The notes: a model not told the origin generated them from the sequence alone. 64,000 nt of DNA from Streptomyces exfoliatus (GCF_000725545.1 NZ_JNZP01000012.1:283328-347327); one strand, 5' to 3'. Shown: positions 49,807 through 59,120, numbered from the stretch's first letter. Numbers and translations are program-made.

Positions 49807-52056
49807 ATGGGTGACCGCGAACCGTCCGTCGTCTCCGACGCCCCGCTCCCCGCTCACCCGGTGGCACAGGTCCTTCCGCTTCCGGACAATGCCCTTATGA
49901 GGACCGATGTCGACACCCTCCTCCACCGTCTGGCCCAGCAGCTCAGGCCGCGGACGGAGGAATCGGTCGAGACCCTGCTGCGGTACACCCGCGGCGAGCT
50001 GTCTGAACCCTGGGGGTACGACGAGGTCGCGGATCTCGTGGCCGAGGAGACGGCCGGGCACGTCGTCGCGTTCCTGGACCTGCTGGAACACGGCGCCGAC
50101 GCCGCGGAGGCCGCGCCGCCGCCGCAGTCCCTGGAGCTCGCCCGCAGGCTCGCCCGGAGCGGGGTCCCGATCAGCACGCTCCTGCGCGGCTACCGGCTCG
50201 GACACGTCGCCCTGCTCCAGCTGGTCCAGACCGAGGTCCTCACGCTCACCGACGATCCCGAGCTGGTCAACGCCGCGGCACTGCGCCTGATGGCGGCGGG
50301 TTTCGGGTACGTGGACCGCAGTTCCGCACACGTGGTCGCGGCCTACCAGGAGGAACGCGACCGCCGACTGCAACGGCGGCTCCTGCTGGCCAATGAGGCC
50401 GGTCGCCGGATCGGGACCACACTGGACATCGACCGCACCGCGCAGGAGCTTGCGGACGTCGGCGCCGACGGCTTCGCCGACCTCGTCGCCGTCGACCTCG
50501 TCTCCTCCGTCCTCGACGACGAGGACGTCTCGCCGCCGTCGACCCCGCCGTCGCTCCGTCGCGTCGCCCGGCGATCCGTACCGGGCGGCGACGCCAAGGA
50601 GCTTCCCGTACGGATCGGACGGACACACAGCTACCCCGCCGATTCGGAGCCGGCCCGCGCGCTGGCGACCGGCACGCCCGTTCTGCGCCGTGGCGGAGCG
50701 AGCGGAGGCCTCGCAGGTGGTGACGGGTTCCACTCAGCCCTCCTCCTCCCCCTGGTGGCCCGCGGGGAGACGCTGGGCCTCGTCCAGTTCCTCCGTACGG
50801 GGAGCGGCGCGCCCTTCGACGACGACGATCTCCTCCTCGCCCAGGAGATCGCCGCCAGAGCGGCGGTGTCCATCGACAACGCCCGCCGGTACACCCACGA
50901 GCGTTCCACCGCGCTCGCCCTCCAGCGCAGCCTGCTGCCGCGGCACGCCGTGGAGCAGTCCGCCGTCGTCACGGCCTCCCGCTACCTGCCCAGTGGCTCC
51001 CGCGCGGGCGTGGGGGGCGACTGGTACGACGTGATCCCGCTGTCCGGAGCCCGCGTGGCCCTCGTCGTGGGTGACGTCGTCGGACGCGGACTGCGTGCCG
51101 CCGCCACCATGGGCCGCCTCAGGATGGCCGTGCGCGCCTTCGCGGACATCGACCTCATGCCCGACGAGCTGCTCACCCACCTGGACGACGTGGTCATCCG
51201 GCTCCAGCACGAGGAGGGGGAGGAAGCGGGCGAGACCAGCGCCACCTGCCTGTACGCGGTATACGACCCGGTCTCCCGCGTGTGCTCGCTGGCCAGCGCC
51301 GGACACGTCCTGCCCGCCGTGGCCACTCCCCCGGACGGAGCGGGCGACGCGCCGGGCTCCCGGTCGGTCGAGTTCCCGGAGATGCCGATCGGCCCGCCGC
51401 TGGGCCTGGGCGGACTCCCCTTCGAGACCGTGCAGTTCGAACTGGCCGAGGGGAGCCTGCTTGCCCTGTTCACGGACGGTCTCGTCCAGAGCCGGGCACG
51501 GGACGTCGACACCGCTCGCGAGCTGCTGCGCGACGGCCTGGCCCAGGGGTCCGCGTCCCCGGACGAGGTCTGCGACCGTCTGATCGCCGCGCTGGTGCCG
51601 GAGCGGGCCGTCGACGACATCGCCCTCCTCGTGGCCCGCACCCTGTCGCTCGATCCCGGTCACGTGGCCACCCTCGACGTTCCCTCCGACCCGGCGGCCG
51701 TCGCCGGGGCACGCCGCTTCGCCTCCGAAACGCTGACCGCCTGGGGCCTCGACGGGCTTTCCTTCACCACCGAACTCATCGTCAGCGAGCTGGTGACGAA
51801 CGCGATCCGCTACGGCCGGAGTCCGATCCGGCTGCGGATGATCCGTCAGTCCACGCTGACCTGCGAGGTATCCGACGCCAACAGCACCGCTCCGCACCTG
51901 CGCCGCGCCCGCACCTACGACGAGGGCGGCCGCGGACTGCTCCTCGTCGCCCAGCTCTCCGAACGCTGGGGCACCCGCCACCACCGCGAGGGAAAGGTGA
52001 TCTGGGCGGAACAGGCCCTGCCCGCGGACGGTCTCCTCACTCTCCCGGCGACCTGA
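49807..52056 (+). CDS. SpoIIE-type phosphatase with GAF sensor and C-terminal ATPase
   Basis: A 749-aa regulator. An N-terminal helical RsbR/PucR-like domain (residues about 30-175, LLHRLAQQLRPRTEESVETL, GVPISTLLRGYRLGHVALLQ) precedes a GAF-like domain (about 185-360). A PP2C SpoIIE phosphatase (about 370-610) has GVGGDWYDVIPLSG, VVGDVVGRGLRAAATMGRLR, LLALFTDGLVQSR and VDDIALLVAR, with the metal-binding Asp residues. A final HATPase_c_2 domain (about 620-740) has ELIVSELVTNAIRYGRSP and EGGRGLLLVAQLSERWG. Such proteins dephosphorylate anti-anti-sigma factors and may also bind sigma. ATG 49807 lies only 3 nt after the FAD oxidase stop; ATG 49897 is a possible shorter start. Its place inside a catabolic run is unusual. 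Confidence 0.9.
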   Translation: MGDREPSVVSDAPLPAHPVAQVLPLPDNALMRTDVDTLLHRLAQQLRPRTEESVETLLRYTRGELSEPWGYDEVADLVAEETAGHVVAFLDLLEHGADAAEAAPPPQSLELARRLARSGVPISTLLRGYRLGHVALLQLVQTEVLTLTDDPELVNAAALRLMAAGFGYVDRSSAHVVAAYQEERDRRLQRRLLLANEAGRRIGTTLDIDRTAQELADVGADGFADLVAVDLVSSVLDDEDVSPPSTPPSLRRVARRSVPGGDAKELPVRIGRTHSYPADSEPARALATGTPVLRRGGASGGLAGGDGFHSALLLPLVARGETLGLVQFLRTGSGAPFDDDDLLLAQEIAARAAVSIDNARRYTHERSTALALQRSLLPRHAVEQSAVVTASRYLPSGSRAGVGGDWYDVIPLSGARVALVVGDVVGRGLRAAATMGRLRMAVRAFADIDLMPDELLTHLDDVVIRLQHEEGEEAGETSATCLYAVYDPVSRVCSLASAGHVLPAVATPPDGAGDAPGSRSVEFPEMPIGPPLGLGGLPFETVQFELAEGSLLALFTDGLVQSRARDVDTARELLRDGLAQGSASPDEVCDRLIAALVPERAVDDIALLVARTLSLDPGHVATLDVPSDPAAVAGARRFASETLTAWGLDGLSFTTELIVSELVTNAIRYGRSPIRLRMIRQSTLTCEVSDANSTAPHLRRARTYDEGGRGLLLVAQLSERWGTRHHREGKVIWAEQALPADGLLTLPAT

Positions 52057-52094
52057 CCTCCCCGCCCGCGTGGCCGTGGGAAGGCCAGGTCAGG

Positions 52095-52715
52095 TCAGGC
52101 CGCGTACGTCTTGAGGTACGCGATCACCATGCGGCGCGCTTCGTCGATCGTGGCGTCGTCGCCGGCCGGTGACTGCCGGAACGCGACGTCGAAGAGGCGG
52201 TTGCCCACCTCGAAGGCGAGCTGCAGCGCGAGCCGGGGGGTGTCGGCGGATACCAGACCGCGCTCGACGAGAAGGCGCCAGAACCGGTCCGCCTGAGCGG
52301 CGTCGAATTCCCGGACCAGGACGGCGAGCGCCTCGCTGCGGCCCGAGAACCACAGCTCGACGCAGCTCGGATGCTCGCGGAAGTAGTCGCGCAGGGGGTC
52401 GATGACGGCGTCCGCGGCCTCCCGCAGCGTGGACAGCGAGGAGCCTTCCAACGCGGCGGTGACGAGCTCCTCGATCACCCGCAGGTGCCGGCGCAGGAGC
52501 TCGGCGTCGACCTGGTGCCGGTCGGGGAAGTAGTGGTACATCGAGGCGACCGGGATGCCCGCCCGCTCACCGACGGCCTTCAGGGTGGCCGCCTCGTAGC
52601 CCTGCTCCCGGAGCAGGGCCTCGGCGGCGTCCAGGATGGCGCGTCTCCGCTCCATGCCACGGCGCTGCACGGCCGGACGGGCCGACGCCGGGGATGCGGA
52701 CTTCTTCTCGAACAC
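52095..52715 (-). CDS. TetR-family regulator of the right island regulon
   Basis: A 206-aa repressor from GTG 52715. The helix-turn-helix is in ALLREQGYEAATLKAVGERA followed by GIPVASMYHYFPDRHQVDAE, residues about 35-80. The ligand domain runs over helices such as AVIDPLRDYFREHPSCVELW and LALQLAFEVGNRLFDVAF. It is divergent from the dehydrogenase gene at 52903, with a perfect 17-bp palindrome between them and a weaker copy over its own start codon. Further copies lie 58 bp and 104 bp upstream of two flavin oxidase genes 6-8 kb away, so this protein probably controls all of them. Confidence 0.88.
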   Translation of the reverse strand: MFEKKSASPASARPAVQRRGMERRRAILDAAEALLREQGYEAATLKAVGERAGIPVASMYHYFPDRHQVDAELLRRHLRVIEELVTAALEGSSLSTLREAADAVIDPLRDYFREHPSCVELWFSGRSEALAVLVREFDAAQADRFWRLLVERGLVSADTPRLALQLAFEVGNRLFDVAFRQSPAGDDATIDEARRMVIAYLKTYAA

Positions 52716-52726
52716 AATTCGAGATC
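52710..52726. promoter_or_regulatory. Weak 17-bp operator over the TetR start codon
   Basis: On the minus strand it reads GATCTCGAATTGTGTTC, matching the palindrome at 52834-52850 in about 12 of 17 positions. It covers the regulator's GTG start, so binding would limit its own expression. Confidence 0.4.
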
Positions 52727-52833
52727 GTATCAGCCACACATCGGCTTCCCCCGGGTGAAGCGAGGTGGCAGGCCCTGCCGTAACCGACGCCGATCACCAC
52801 AACCCGGATTGACTACGCGCATCACCAAAACTT

Positions 52834-52850
52834 AAACTCGAATCGAGTTT
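52834..52850. promoter_or_regulatory. Perfect 17-bp palindromic operator AAACTCGA-A-TCGAGTTT
   Basis: AAACTCGAATCGAGTTT is an exact palindrome around one central base. It lies in the divergent region between the TetR gene (52715) and the dehydrogenase (52903), 53 bp from the latter. Close copies occur at 61167-61183 and, weaker, at 59104-59120 and 52710-52726. Confidence 0.75.
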
Positions 52851-52902
52851 GACTTTAGAGTTCATCCCTGGCGCCGAAAACCCCACGACGAGAGGAACTG
52901 GC

Positions 52903-53808
52903 ATGGCCACATACACCGAGCGCGACGTCGCGGTGATCGGCAACGGGCTCATGGGGGCGTCGATCGCCCGTGCCCTGGCGCGTTCCGGCTGGAGGGTCAC
53001 GGCATACGACCCGGACACGGCACGGGCTCGGGTGCTGGCGACCGAGCTGCCGGGGATCAAGGCCGAGGCGGACCTCGAAACGGCGGTCGCGTCCGCCCCC
53101 CTTGTCCTGACCTGCGCCCCGTCCTACGAAGCCGTGCTCCGAAGCCTGGAGTGCGTCGGCGACTGGAACGGCAAGACGCTCCTCAATACGGGGACGAGCT
53201 CGACGGCGGAGGCGGAGCACGCCGCCGCGTGGGCTGCCCGGAAGGGCGTCCCCTACCTGGACGCCGCGATCCTCTGCTTCCCCCAGGACATCGGCACCGA
53301 GCGAGGCTACGTCCTCTTCTCGGGAAGCCCCGAAGCCTGGGCGCGGCACGAGGAGCTGATCGCCGCCCTCGGTCAGGCGACGCGGTTCGTCTCCGAACAG
53401 GCGCAGGCCGCGAGCGCGGTCGACCTCACGATCGTCGGCGGGGTGTACGTCGCCGCGCTGGCCGCCTACATCGACGCCGCGGCGTACGCCCACAGCCAGG
53501 GGGTTTCGGGCGACGTCCTCGACGAGGCCACGGACAAGGTCCTCGCGGCGCTGAAGGACGGGGCCAAGGAGGCAGTGGCGGCCATCGGCAGCGGTGATTT
53601 CACGACGGACCAGGCCACGTTGTCGGTGTTCACCCACGGAGGCGAGACGTGCCTCGACGGCATGAGGGGCGCCGGCTTCGCCGCGAACGTGCTGGAGGCC
53701 GCCGTACGCAATCTCAAGACGGCCGAGGCCGCGGGGCTGGGCGGGTCGAGCTTCTACGCCCTGGCACAGGTCGCCGGGGGCGACTCCGCCGTCGGCCGGC
53801 AGCAGTAG
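52903..53808 (+). CDS. NAD(P)-binding dehydrogenase, 6PGDH/imine-reductase-like
   Basis: A 301-aa oxidoreductase. The Rossmann motif VAVIGNGLMGASIARALARS is at residue 10, followed by VTAYDPDTARARVLA, in which an Asp ends strand 2 and hints at NADH preference. A second block NTGTSSTAEAEHAAAWAARK with GVPYLDAAILCFPQDIGTER is the central part of the beta-hydroxyacid dehydrogenase / imine reductase superfamily. The C-terminal half is all-helical and would give the interlocked dimer. The catalytic Lys of beta-hydroxyacid dehydrogenases is not obvious, which favours the imine-reductase branch. In an amine island this could reduce a cyclic imine or work in reverse. ATG 52903 follows GAGAGGAAC. Confidence 0.8.
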   Translation: MATYTERDVAVIGNGLMGASIARALARSGWRVTAYDPDTARARVLATELPGIKAEADLETAVASAPLVLTCAPSYEAVLRSLECVGDWNGKTLLNTGTSSTAEAEHAAAWAARKGVPYLDAAILCFPQDIGTERGYVLFSGSPEAWARHEELIAALGQATRFVSEQAQAASAVDLTIVGGVYVAALAAYIDAAAYAHSQGVSGDVLDEATDKVLAALKDGAKEAVAAIGSGDFTTDQATLSVFTHGGETCLDGMRGAGFAANVLEAAVRNLKTAEAAGLGGSSFYALAQVAGGDSAVGRQQ

Positions 53809-53860
53809 CGGGGAACGGGTTCACCGCTTCCGACCACCACACCCTGAGAGGGGAACTGCT

Positions 53861-54004
53861 GTGCGCGACGAGGACCACGACGCGGACCGGACGAACGAGA
53901 GATGGAAAGCGAAGGGCATCGGTCTACGGGTGTTCTTCTACGTCGTCGGCACCTACCTGTTCGTCACCCTGGTGGGCCACCTGGGCGCGCAGGCCCAGGA
54001 ATAG
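53861..54004 (+). CDS. Small membrane protein, DUF6126-like
   Basis: A 47-aa protein from GTG 53861, with GAGAGGGG 7 nt upstream. A charged N-terminus (RDEDHDADRTNERWKAKGIG) is followed by one membrane segment (LRVFFYVVGTYLFVTLVGHL) and a short polar tail. The pattern matches the tiny DUF6126 membrane proteins of Streptomyces, which have no known role. It follows the imine-reductase-like gene by 52 nt and may be cotranscribed. Its good ribosome-binding site supports it. Confidence 0.65.
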   Translation: MRDEDHDADRTNERWKAKGIGLRVFFYVVGTYLFVTLVGHLGAQAQE

Positions 54005-54042
54005 CCGCCCCGACCCCTCACACCTCTCGGGAGCACACCGAA

Positions 54043-54351
54043 ATGAACACCGATGTCTGCGGCTCCACTCGTCACGTTCCCCTTGAGGGGTACTCCGGCA
54101 GGGCGCGGACGTGGCAGAAGGCGAGCTGGAGCCGAGTCCTCCGTGAGACGGCCGTCGGATGCCTGATCATGCTCGTACCCACCCTTCTCCTCGGCTTCTT
54201 CATGTCGTGGGACATCGGCATCGCCCTCGTGATGGCGACCGCGTCATCGGCGGTGCTCTCCTCGTTCGTGTTCTCCCTCAGGGGTCGTACGCTCGGGTGC
54301 GCGGTCAAGAAGGGCATCGTTCTGACGCTGGGATGGTGGGAGCGGATCTGA
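54043..54351 (+). CDS. Small membrane protein of unknown family
   Basis: A 102-aa protein from ATG 54043, with CGGGAG about 10 nt before it. The first 40 residues are polar (GYSGRARTWQKASWSRVLRE). Two hydrophobic segments follow (AVGCLIMLVPTLLLGFFM and IALVMATASSAVLSSFVFSL). A short basic C-terminus ends it. I do not recognise a family. It is 38 nt downstream of the DUF6126-like gene in the same direction and convergent with the DUF1345 gene, so it is probably the end of the dehydrogenase transcript. Confidence 0.6.
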   Translation: MNTDVCGSTRHVPLEGYSGRARTWQKASWSRVLRETAVGCLIMLVPTLLLGFFMSWDIGIALVMATASSAVLSSFVFSLRGRTLGCAVKKGIVLTLGWWERI

Positions 54352-54379
54352 GGGGACGCCCAGTTCCATGGTGGCTTCG

Positions 54380-55081
54380 TCACAGGCTGTCCAGGGCGGA
54401 GACGAGGCTGGCCACCGTGACGGTGTTGAAGACGAAGGCGATGCAGGCGTTGACCGTCACCGTACGGCGCATCTCCCGGGACACCACGGTGACATCGGTC
54501 GTGCCGAACGTCGTCATGACCGAAAAGGCGAAATAGAGGTAATCGCTCCAGATCGGGGCCTCCTCGCCAGGCACGTCCAGTGCCCGTTCGCCCTCCACGA
54601 GGTTGTCGGCCTGGAAGGCGACGGCGAAGGACACGGCCACGCAGACCCAGGCGACGGCGACCAGGGTGAGTGCCACCGCCGCCCGGGCGACCGGCTCGAA
54701 CGCTGAGCCGATGTGGCCGGGGCGCCACACCACCGCCACCACGAGCGCGGCGGCCGCGATGAAGATGGAGACCCCTGGCCCTGGCGCCGTTCCGTACACG
54801 TACCGCTGGAGGGTCGTGCCCCGTGTCTCCCGGTCCGCCCAGTCGCGCACACGATCGGGAGAGGCGGTCGAGAAGGCGATCGTCGTGATCAGGAGATAGG
54901 GAAAGAGATGGGCGAGCAGCATCAGCACGCACACGTCCGCCACCGAGATCTCCGCCCAGCTGCGGTCGAGGCCGAGGAGAAGCACCGCCGTGCACACAGC
55001 GATGATGAAGCTCACCGCCGACCGGCGACGCTCGGAGAGCCACTGGTTCCGACGGCGGCCCTGGGAACGTGACTGCGGCAC
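54380..55081 (-). CDS. DUF1345 membrane protein
   Basis: A 233-aa integral membrane protein from GTG 55081. About five hydrophobic segments are visible, including [34 protein letters not shown] and [19 protein letters not shown]. The C-terminal block [20 protein letters not shown] with GTTDVTVVS is the DUF1345 signature. Its Y-x-Y-x2-FS(V/F)-x2-T-x2-FG-x-S/T-D pattern recalls the selectivity filter of two-TM potassium channels, which suggests a channel-like function, although this is unproven. The gene is alone on its strand. Confidence 0.85.
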   Translation of the reverse strand: MPQSRSQGRRRNQWLSERRRSAVSFIIAVCTAVLLLGLDRSWAEISVADVCVLMLLAHLFPYLLITTIAFSTASPDRVRDWADRETRGTTLQRYVYGTAPGPGVSIFIAAAALVVAVVWRPGHIGSAFEPVARAAVALTLVAVAWVCVAVSFAVAFQADNLVEGERALDVPGEEAPIWSDYLYFAFSVMTTFGTTDVTVVSREMRRTVTVNACIAFVFNTVTVASLVSALDSL

Positions 55082-55318
55082 GGAGAACTCCTCAGGAAGC
55101 AGCGGCTACCGACCCGTTCGAGGCCCGACGCTACGACATCATGGCGCTCCGTCGACGGTGTGCCGCGGCCGTCGCCGTGGGGTGTCGGCCGAATCGGTGG
55201 ACCGTTACCCTCGCGTCGTGGGCTTGTGGATCACCCGCGCGAACGACCCCACGCAGGGCCGCGACGGCCGCCACGCGATCCGACCACCACGCCACTCGCG
55301 GATGAAGGAGTGCCGACC

Positions 55319-56209
55319 GTGCACACGACGGGATACACGGAAGCGGAATACGGCGGAGTCACCGTACTGGTCGGCGCCGAGCGAGGCGCCTACCCGCACG
55401 CCAACTCCGTCCTCGTGCGCGGCACCGCCGAGACACTGATCATCGACCCGTCGCTGTCGCTCGTCGAGTCGGCGCCTCCCGCAGACCTCGTGCTCGTGAG
55501 CCACGCACACGAGGACCACGTCGCGGGTCTCGGACGGTACGGCGCGCCCGTCCACGCCCACGAGGACGATCTCGCCGCCGTGCGGTCCCGTGCGGTCATG
55601 GCCGCCGGCTACGGCCTCCCGCCGGACGCCACGGAGCAGGCGGAGGCGATGCTGCGCGACCGGTTCCACGTGCGTGACCGCCCCGACGCGACGGGGTTCA
55701 CCGACGGAGCCGTGTTCGACCTCGGGGGGCGCACCGTGACGGTCGTGCACCTTCCGGGCCACACCGCCGGTCATTGCGGTTTCCTGATCGAGCCGGACGG
55801 ATTCCTGTACGTGGCGGACATCGACCTGACCTCGTTCGGCCCGTTCTACGGAGACGTCGGCAGCAGCCTGACGGATTTCGAGGCGTCCCTGCGCCGATGC
55901 CGGGAGATCGGGGCCCGCTGGTACGGGACGGCCCACCAGAAGGGCGTGATCGAGGGTGCCGAGGAGTTCGGCCGACGGCTCGACGCCTTCGTCGGCGTGG
56001 TGGAGCGGCGGGACGCGACCCTTCTGACGTACCTCGACGCACCGCGGACCGTCGAAGAGATCGCCGAGCGCCGGCTGGTCTACCGGCCGCACGTCGAAGG
56101 CCCCCACGTGCGGCCGGTGGAGCGGCGGATCGCGGCACGGCACCTGAGTCGGCTGGTGGACAGAGGAATGATCGTCGAGGTCGAGGCGGGGCGGTTCCGC
56201 GCCACGTAG
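55319..56209 (+). CDS. MBL-fold metallo-hydrolase
   Basis: A 296-aa metallo-beta-lactamase-fold enzyme. GTG 55319 has AAGGAG 8 nt upstream, and the in-frame extension to 55160 is Arg/Pro-rich. The metal motif is LVLVSHAHEDHVAGLGRYGA near residue 65. A further His lies in VVHLPGHTAGHCGFLIEPDG near 150, the bridging Asp in YVADIDLTSFGPF near 170, and a last His in GTAHQKGVIE. The C-terminal 60 residues (RTVEEIAERRLVYRPHVEGP) form the helical tail seen in LACTB2/hydroxyacylglutathione-hydrolase-like members. The substrate is unknown. It is convergent with the antiporter gene; the two stop codons are 10 nt apart. Confidence 0.88.
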   Translation: MHTTGYTEAEYGGVTVLVGAERGAYPHANSVLVRGTAETLIIDPSLSLVESAPPADLVLVSHAHEDHVAGLGRYGAPVHAHEDDLAAVRSRAVMAAGYGLPPDATEQAEAMLRDRFHVRDRPDATGFTDGAVFDLGGRTVTVVHLPGHTAGHCGFLIEPDGFLYVADIDLTSFGPFYGDVGSSLTDFEASLRRCREIGARWYGTAHQKGVIEGAEEFGRRLDAFVGVVERRDATLLTYLDAPRTVEEIAERRLVYRPHVEGPHVRPVERRIAARHLSRLVDRGMIVEVEAGRFRAT

Positions 56210-56218
56210 CGGTCCGCA

Positions 56219-57472
56219 TCACACGGTGTCACGCACGGTCGTCGCCGGCGGCAAGCCTCCTTTCCCGACCTCTTCCCGCGGGGCGCGGCGGGCGAACCAG
56301 CGGGCGATCGGCTCCGCGGTGACACCGTGCGCGACGACGCTCAGCAGGACGGTCGCGCAGGCCGTCCTGGCCACGAACGCCGCTTCCTCGTCGGGCAGCT
56401 GCGTGTACGCGAGGACGGCGAAGACGATGGAGGTGACGCCGCGCGAGCCCAGCCAGCCGACGGCGGCGCGTTCGGCCCCGCTGAACCCGCTGCCGGTGAG
56501 CGCGGTGACCACCGGAACGAAGCGGGCGACGGTGAGGGCGAACACCGCGTAGACCACGACCGCGAGGCTGACGCCGCCCGCGAACTCGTCCGTGATCAGC
56601 ACCCCGAAGGTGAACCACACCGCCAGCGCCATCAGGTGGCTGACGTCGTGGACGAGCCGGAGGTGGTCGTCCCCCGCCGGACGCGCGGTGCGGGCGTAGC
56701 ACAGGCCCGTCACGAACGCCGCGACGAAGCCGTTGCCCCCGACCTCCGACGAGGCCGTATAAGCGAGGAAGGGGAGAGCGAGGCCGGCCATGCGCAGGCC
56801 GGTGGGCCCCGTCCAGCCGGCTTCCCGGGACCTGCGCACCAGCCATGACGCCAGCAAGCCTAGGACCGCACCGACGAGCACCGCGTACGCCGCGCCCCGG
56901 GCGGCGTTCAGCAACAGGTCGGTGAACGTGTCCCCGTCCGTCGAAATGAGGTTGGCCACGCAGAACACGAAGAACGGCGAGACCAGGCCGTCGTTGAAAC
57001 CGCCCTCGACGTTCAGGGCGGCCCGCACCCTCAGGGGCACGCGTTCGTCACGCAGCAGGTTCAGTACGGGGGCGAGGTCCGCGGGCATCACGACGAGGGC
57101 GGCCACCGCCGACAACCACCAGCTCGTGCCGGGAAAGAGCGCGACCCCGACGAGGGTGCCGAGCAGAACCGAGGCAGGCAGCGCCAGGCCCAGCAGGCGC
57201 CCCTCCCCCACCGACCGGCCCAGCCGTTCGTATCCCCGGGCCTCGGTGGCGTCCGTGAACAGCATGACGGCCAGAACGACCTCGACACACCTCTGGAAGG
57301 TGTGGGCGTCGAGGTCGAAGCCGAGCACGGGCCGGTCGCCTCCCGCCAGCGCCGCGCCCGCCACGGCGAACGCGATCGGCGCGGTGACGCTCCAGCGGGA
57401 CATGCGGCTCGACACCAGCGACCACACGAAGAGCAGGGACAACAGGGCGAGGACGGCGGCCACGTGCGTCAC
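56219..57472 (-). CDS. Cation:proton antiporter, CPA1 family
   Basis: A 417-aa inner-membrane antiporter with about 12 hydrophobic segments. The conserved ion site is ALNVEGGFNDGLVSPFFVFC near residue 155, where CPA1 proteins carry an Asn-Asp pair, and the neighbouring helices LVVMPADLAPVLNLL and GGNGFVAAFVTGLCYA are also typical. GTG 57472 starts directly at the first membrane helix (AAVLALLSLLFVWSLV). It exchanges Na or K for protons. It lies 142 nt downstream of the flavin amine oxidase on the same strand and could be on its transcript; ammonia released by amine breakdown would make pH control useful, which is inference. Confidence 0.88.
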   Translation of the reverse strand: MTHVAAVLALLSLLFVWSLVSSRMSRWSVTAPIAFAVAGAALAGGDRPVLGFDLDAHTFQRCVEVVLAVMLFTDATEARGYERLGRSVGEGRLLGLALPASVLLGTLVGVALFPGTSWWLSAVAALVVMPADLAPVLNLLRDERVPLRVRAALNVEGGFNDGLVSPFFVFCVANLISTDGDTFTDLLLNAARGAAYAVLVGAVLGLLASWLVRRSREAGWTGPTGLRMAGLALPFLAYTASSEVGGNGFVAAFVTGLCYARTARPAGDDHLRLVHDVSHLMALAVWFTFGVLITDEFAGGVSLAVVVYAVFALTVARFVPVVTALTGSGFSGAERAAVGWLGSRGVTSIVFAVLAYTQLPDEEAAFVARTACATVLLSVVAHGVTAEPIARWFARRAPREEVGKGGLPPATTVRDTV

Positions 57473-57614
57473 CGCCTCGGACGGGTGACGAAGAGGATCA
57501 CCGGTGACTCCCCAGGGGCCCGGTCGAACAGCATCGTGTGTTGTACGACGCCGTCGGACATGGCGTCGTTCGGCACGGACAACGCCGGGCCCCCGTTCAT
57601 CGCCACCGCCGAGG

Positions 57615-59000
57615 TCACCGCCCCATGCTCGCGAGCACTGCCTTGCCCGCGTTCTCGCCCGAGCTCGCCGCGTCGGCGAGCGAGGGCATGTCGAGCTGGT
57701 AGTCGCCGGCCAGGTGGATCGGCCCGAGGGGGTTCCTCAGCACGGGCAGCGACGCACGCCTTCCGGGCGCCCAGAAGGGCACCACACGGCGGTGCCGCCG
57801 CACGGCCCCCTCGTCGAGCTTCCCTTCGAGCTGGGGGTAGAGCGAGATGAGGTCCGCGGCGAACCGGGTGACGATCGCTTCATCGGAGAGCTCGAAGAGC
57901 TCGTCGGCCATTGCCCCGCCGGCGAAACACGCCAGCGCGCCGCCGGGCTTCCGCTCGCCTCCCCTGCGGGTGGCGGCGGCGTGGTTGAACACCGCCTGGA
58001 ACGAGAGCTGCGGCGTGGAGACGGCCAGGAGCTCGTCCCAGGGCTGAGGCCCCTTCTCCTCGGTGAAGAAGCCGACGATCACGTACCGGCCGTAGCGGAT
58101 GTCCTGGAACGCGTTGCGGTACGTCTGCGGAAGCGCCGGAAGGATCCGCATCGCGATGTCGCTGGGCACCGCGACGACGGCCCGCTTCGCGCGCACCCGT
58201 ACCTCGTGGCCCGCTGCGACGTACTCCACGACGACCCCGTCCCCCTTCGGCCTCACCGACCTGACGGCTGCCCGGAGACGGAGACGTTCGCCGAGATCGG
58301 CGGCGAGAACGTCGGTCAGCGTCTGGTTCCCCCCGACCGGCAGCGCGAAGTTCGGTACCTTCGCCGGATCCGTCATGGCGATTCCCACGGACGTCACCAG
58401 CTGGGTCGCGGCCGTTTCGCCGGGCTCGCAGCCCATCCACTGGCCCGACCACGACCGGACCATGTCCCGGGCCAGTCCGGAGCGGACACCGCGCAGGAGG
58501 TCGGAGGCGAGACGTCGGTCGAGCCCGGCCCGCACCCGCTTCGCCAGGCCGCTGGCCGAGGCGAGGAACGGCACCGCGGCAAGGATGCGGGCACCGACCA
58601 CAGCCATGCCGACCTGGTCCACGAGGCGCATGCGCGTGCGGAACATGAGCGCGAAGAGATCGGCCGTGTCGACCAACCGGCCGTTGAGGGCCAGTGCCAC
58701 GCCCTTGCCTGCCAACGACCCCATCTCGATGCCGTGGCGGTGGAGAGCGTCGATCAACGGCCCGGTCCCCTCGGTGAACTGCGTACCGAGGTTGATCCAG
58801 TAGTCGCCCTTCCGAACCGTCTCGACACGTCCGCCCGCGCGATCGGCCGCCTCCAGCACGATGACATCGGTCTCCTGGGCAAGCGTCGTGGCAGCCATCA
58901 GGCCCGCCATTCCCGCCCCGACGACCACGACGTCGCAGGTCTCCTCGCGCACGGGGGGCACGGCGTTGACCGCGTCCGACTCGGGCTCCGCGTTCGTCAT
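57615..59000 (-). CDS. Flavin-containing amine oxidase-like enzyme
   Basis: A 461-aa FAD enzyme of the flavin amine oxidase/phytoene-desaturase superfamily. ATG 59000 follows AGAGGAACAGGG. The dinucleotide loop is VVVVGAGMAGLMAATTLAQE near residue 25, followed by IVLEAADRAGGRVETVRKGD and INLGTQFTEGTGPLIDALHR. The C-terminal FAD block is GPIHLAGDYQLDMPSLADAA followed by SSGENAGKAVL. This layout fits amine oxidases (monoamine, cyclohexylamine, polyamine) and also protoporphyrinogen-oxidase-like enzymes. The island context favours an amine. A weak 17-bp TetR site lies 104 bp upstream. The CPA1 antiporter gene follows. Confidence 0.82.
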   Translation of the reverse strand: MTNAEPESDAVNAVPPVREETCDVVVVGAGMAGLMAATTLAQETDVIVLEAADRAGGRVETVRKGDYWINLGTQFTEGTGPLIDALHRHGIEMGSLAGKGVALALNGRLVDTADLFALMFRTRMRLVDQVGMAVVGARILAAVPFLASASGLAKRVRAGLDRRLASDLLRGVRSGLARDMVRSWSGQWMGCEPGETAATQLVTSVGIAMTDPAKVPNFALPVGGNQTLTDVLAADLGERLRLRAAVRSVRPKGDGVVVEYVAAGHEVRVRAKRAVVAVPSDIAMRILPALPQTYRNAFQDIRYGRYVIVGFFTEEKGPQPWDELLAVSTPQLSFQAVFNHAAATRRGGERKPGGALACFAGGAMADELFELSDEAIVTRFAADLISLYPQLEGKLDEGAVRRHRRVVPFWAPGRRASLPVLRNPLGPIHLAGDYQLDMPSLADAASSGENAGKAVLASMGR

Positions 59001-59103
59001 CCCTGTTCCTCTCTTCGTCGTGCGCAACAAGCTTCCGGCTGGTCTCGACGCGCACGGCGCGAGACCTCGCGGCTTCAGTCCGGTCCTGACGAACGGACTA
59101 TTT

Positions 59104-59120
59104 GATTTCGAATCGACTTC
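59104..59120. promoter_or_regulatory. Weak 17-bp operator upstream of the amine oxidase
   Basis: GATTTCGAATCGACTTC keeps the core TCGAATCGA and agrees with the palindrome at 52834 in about 12 of 17 positions. It is in an unusually AT-rich patch (59095-59130) 104 bp upstream of the minus-strand amine oxidase start. Confidence 0.5.
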
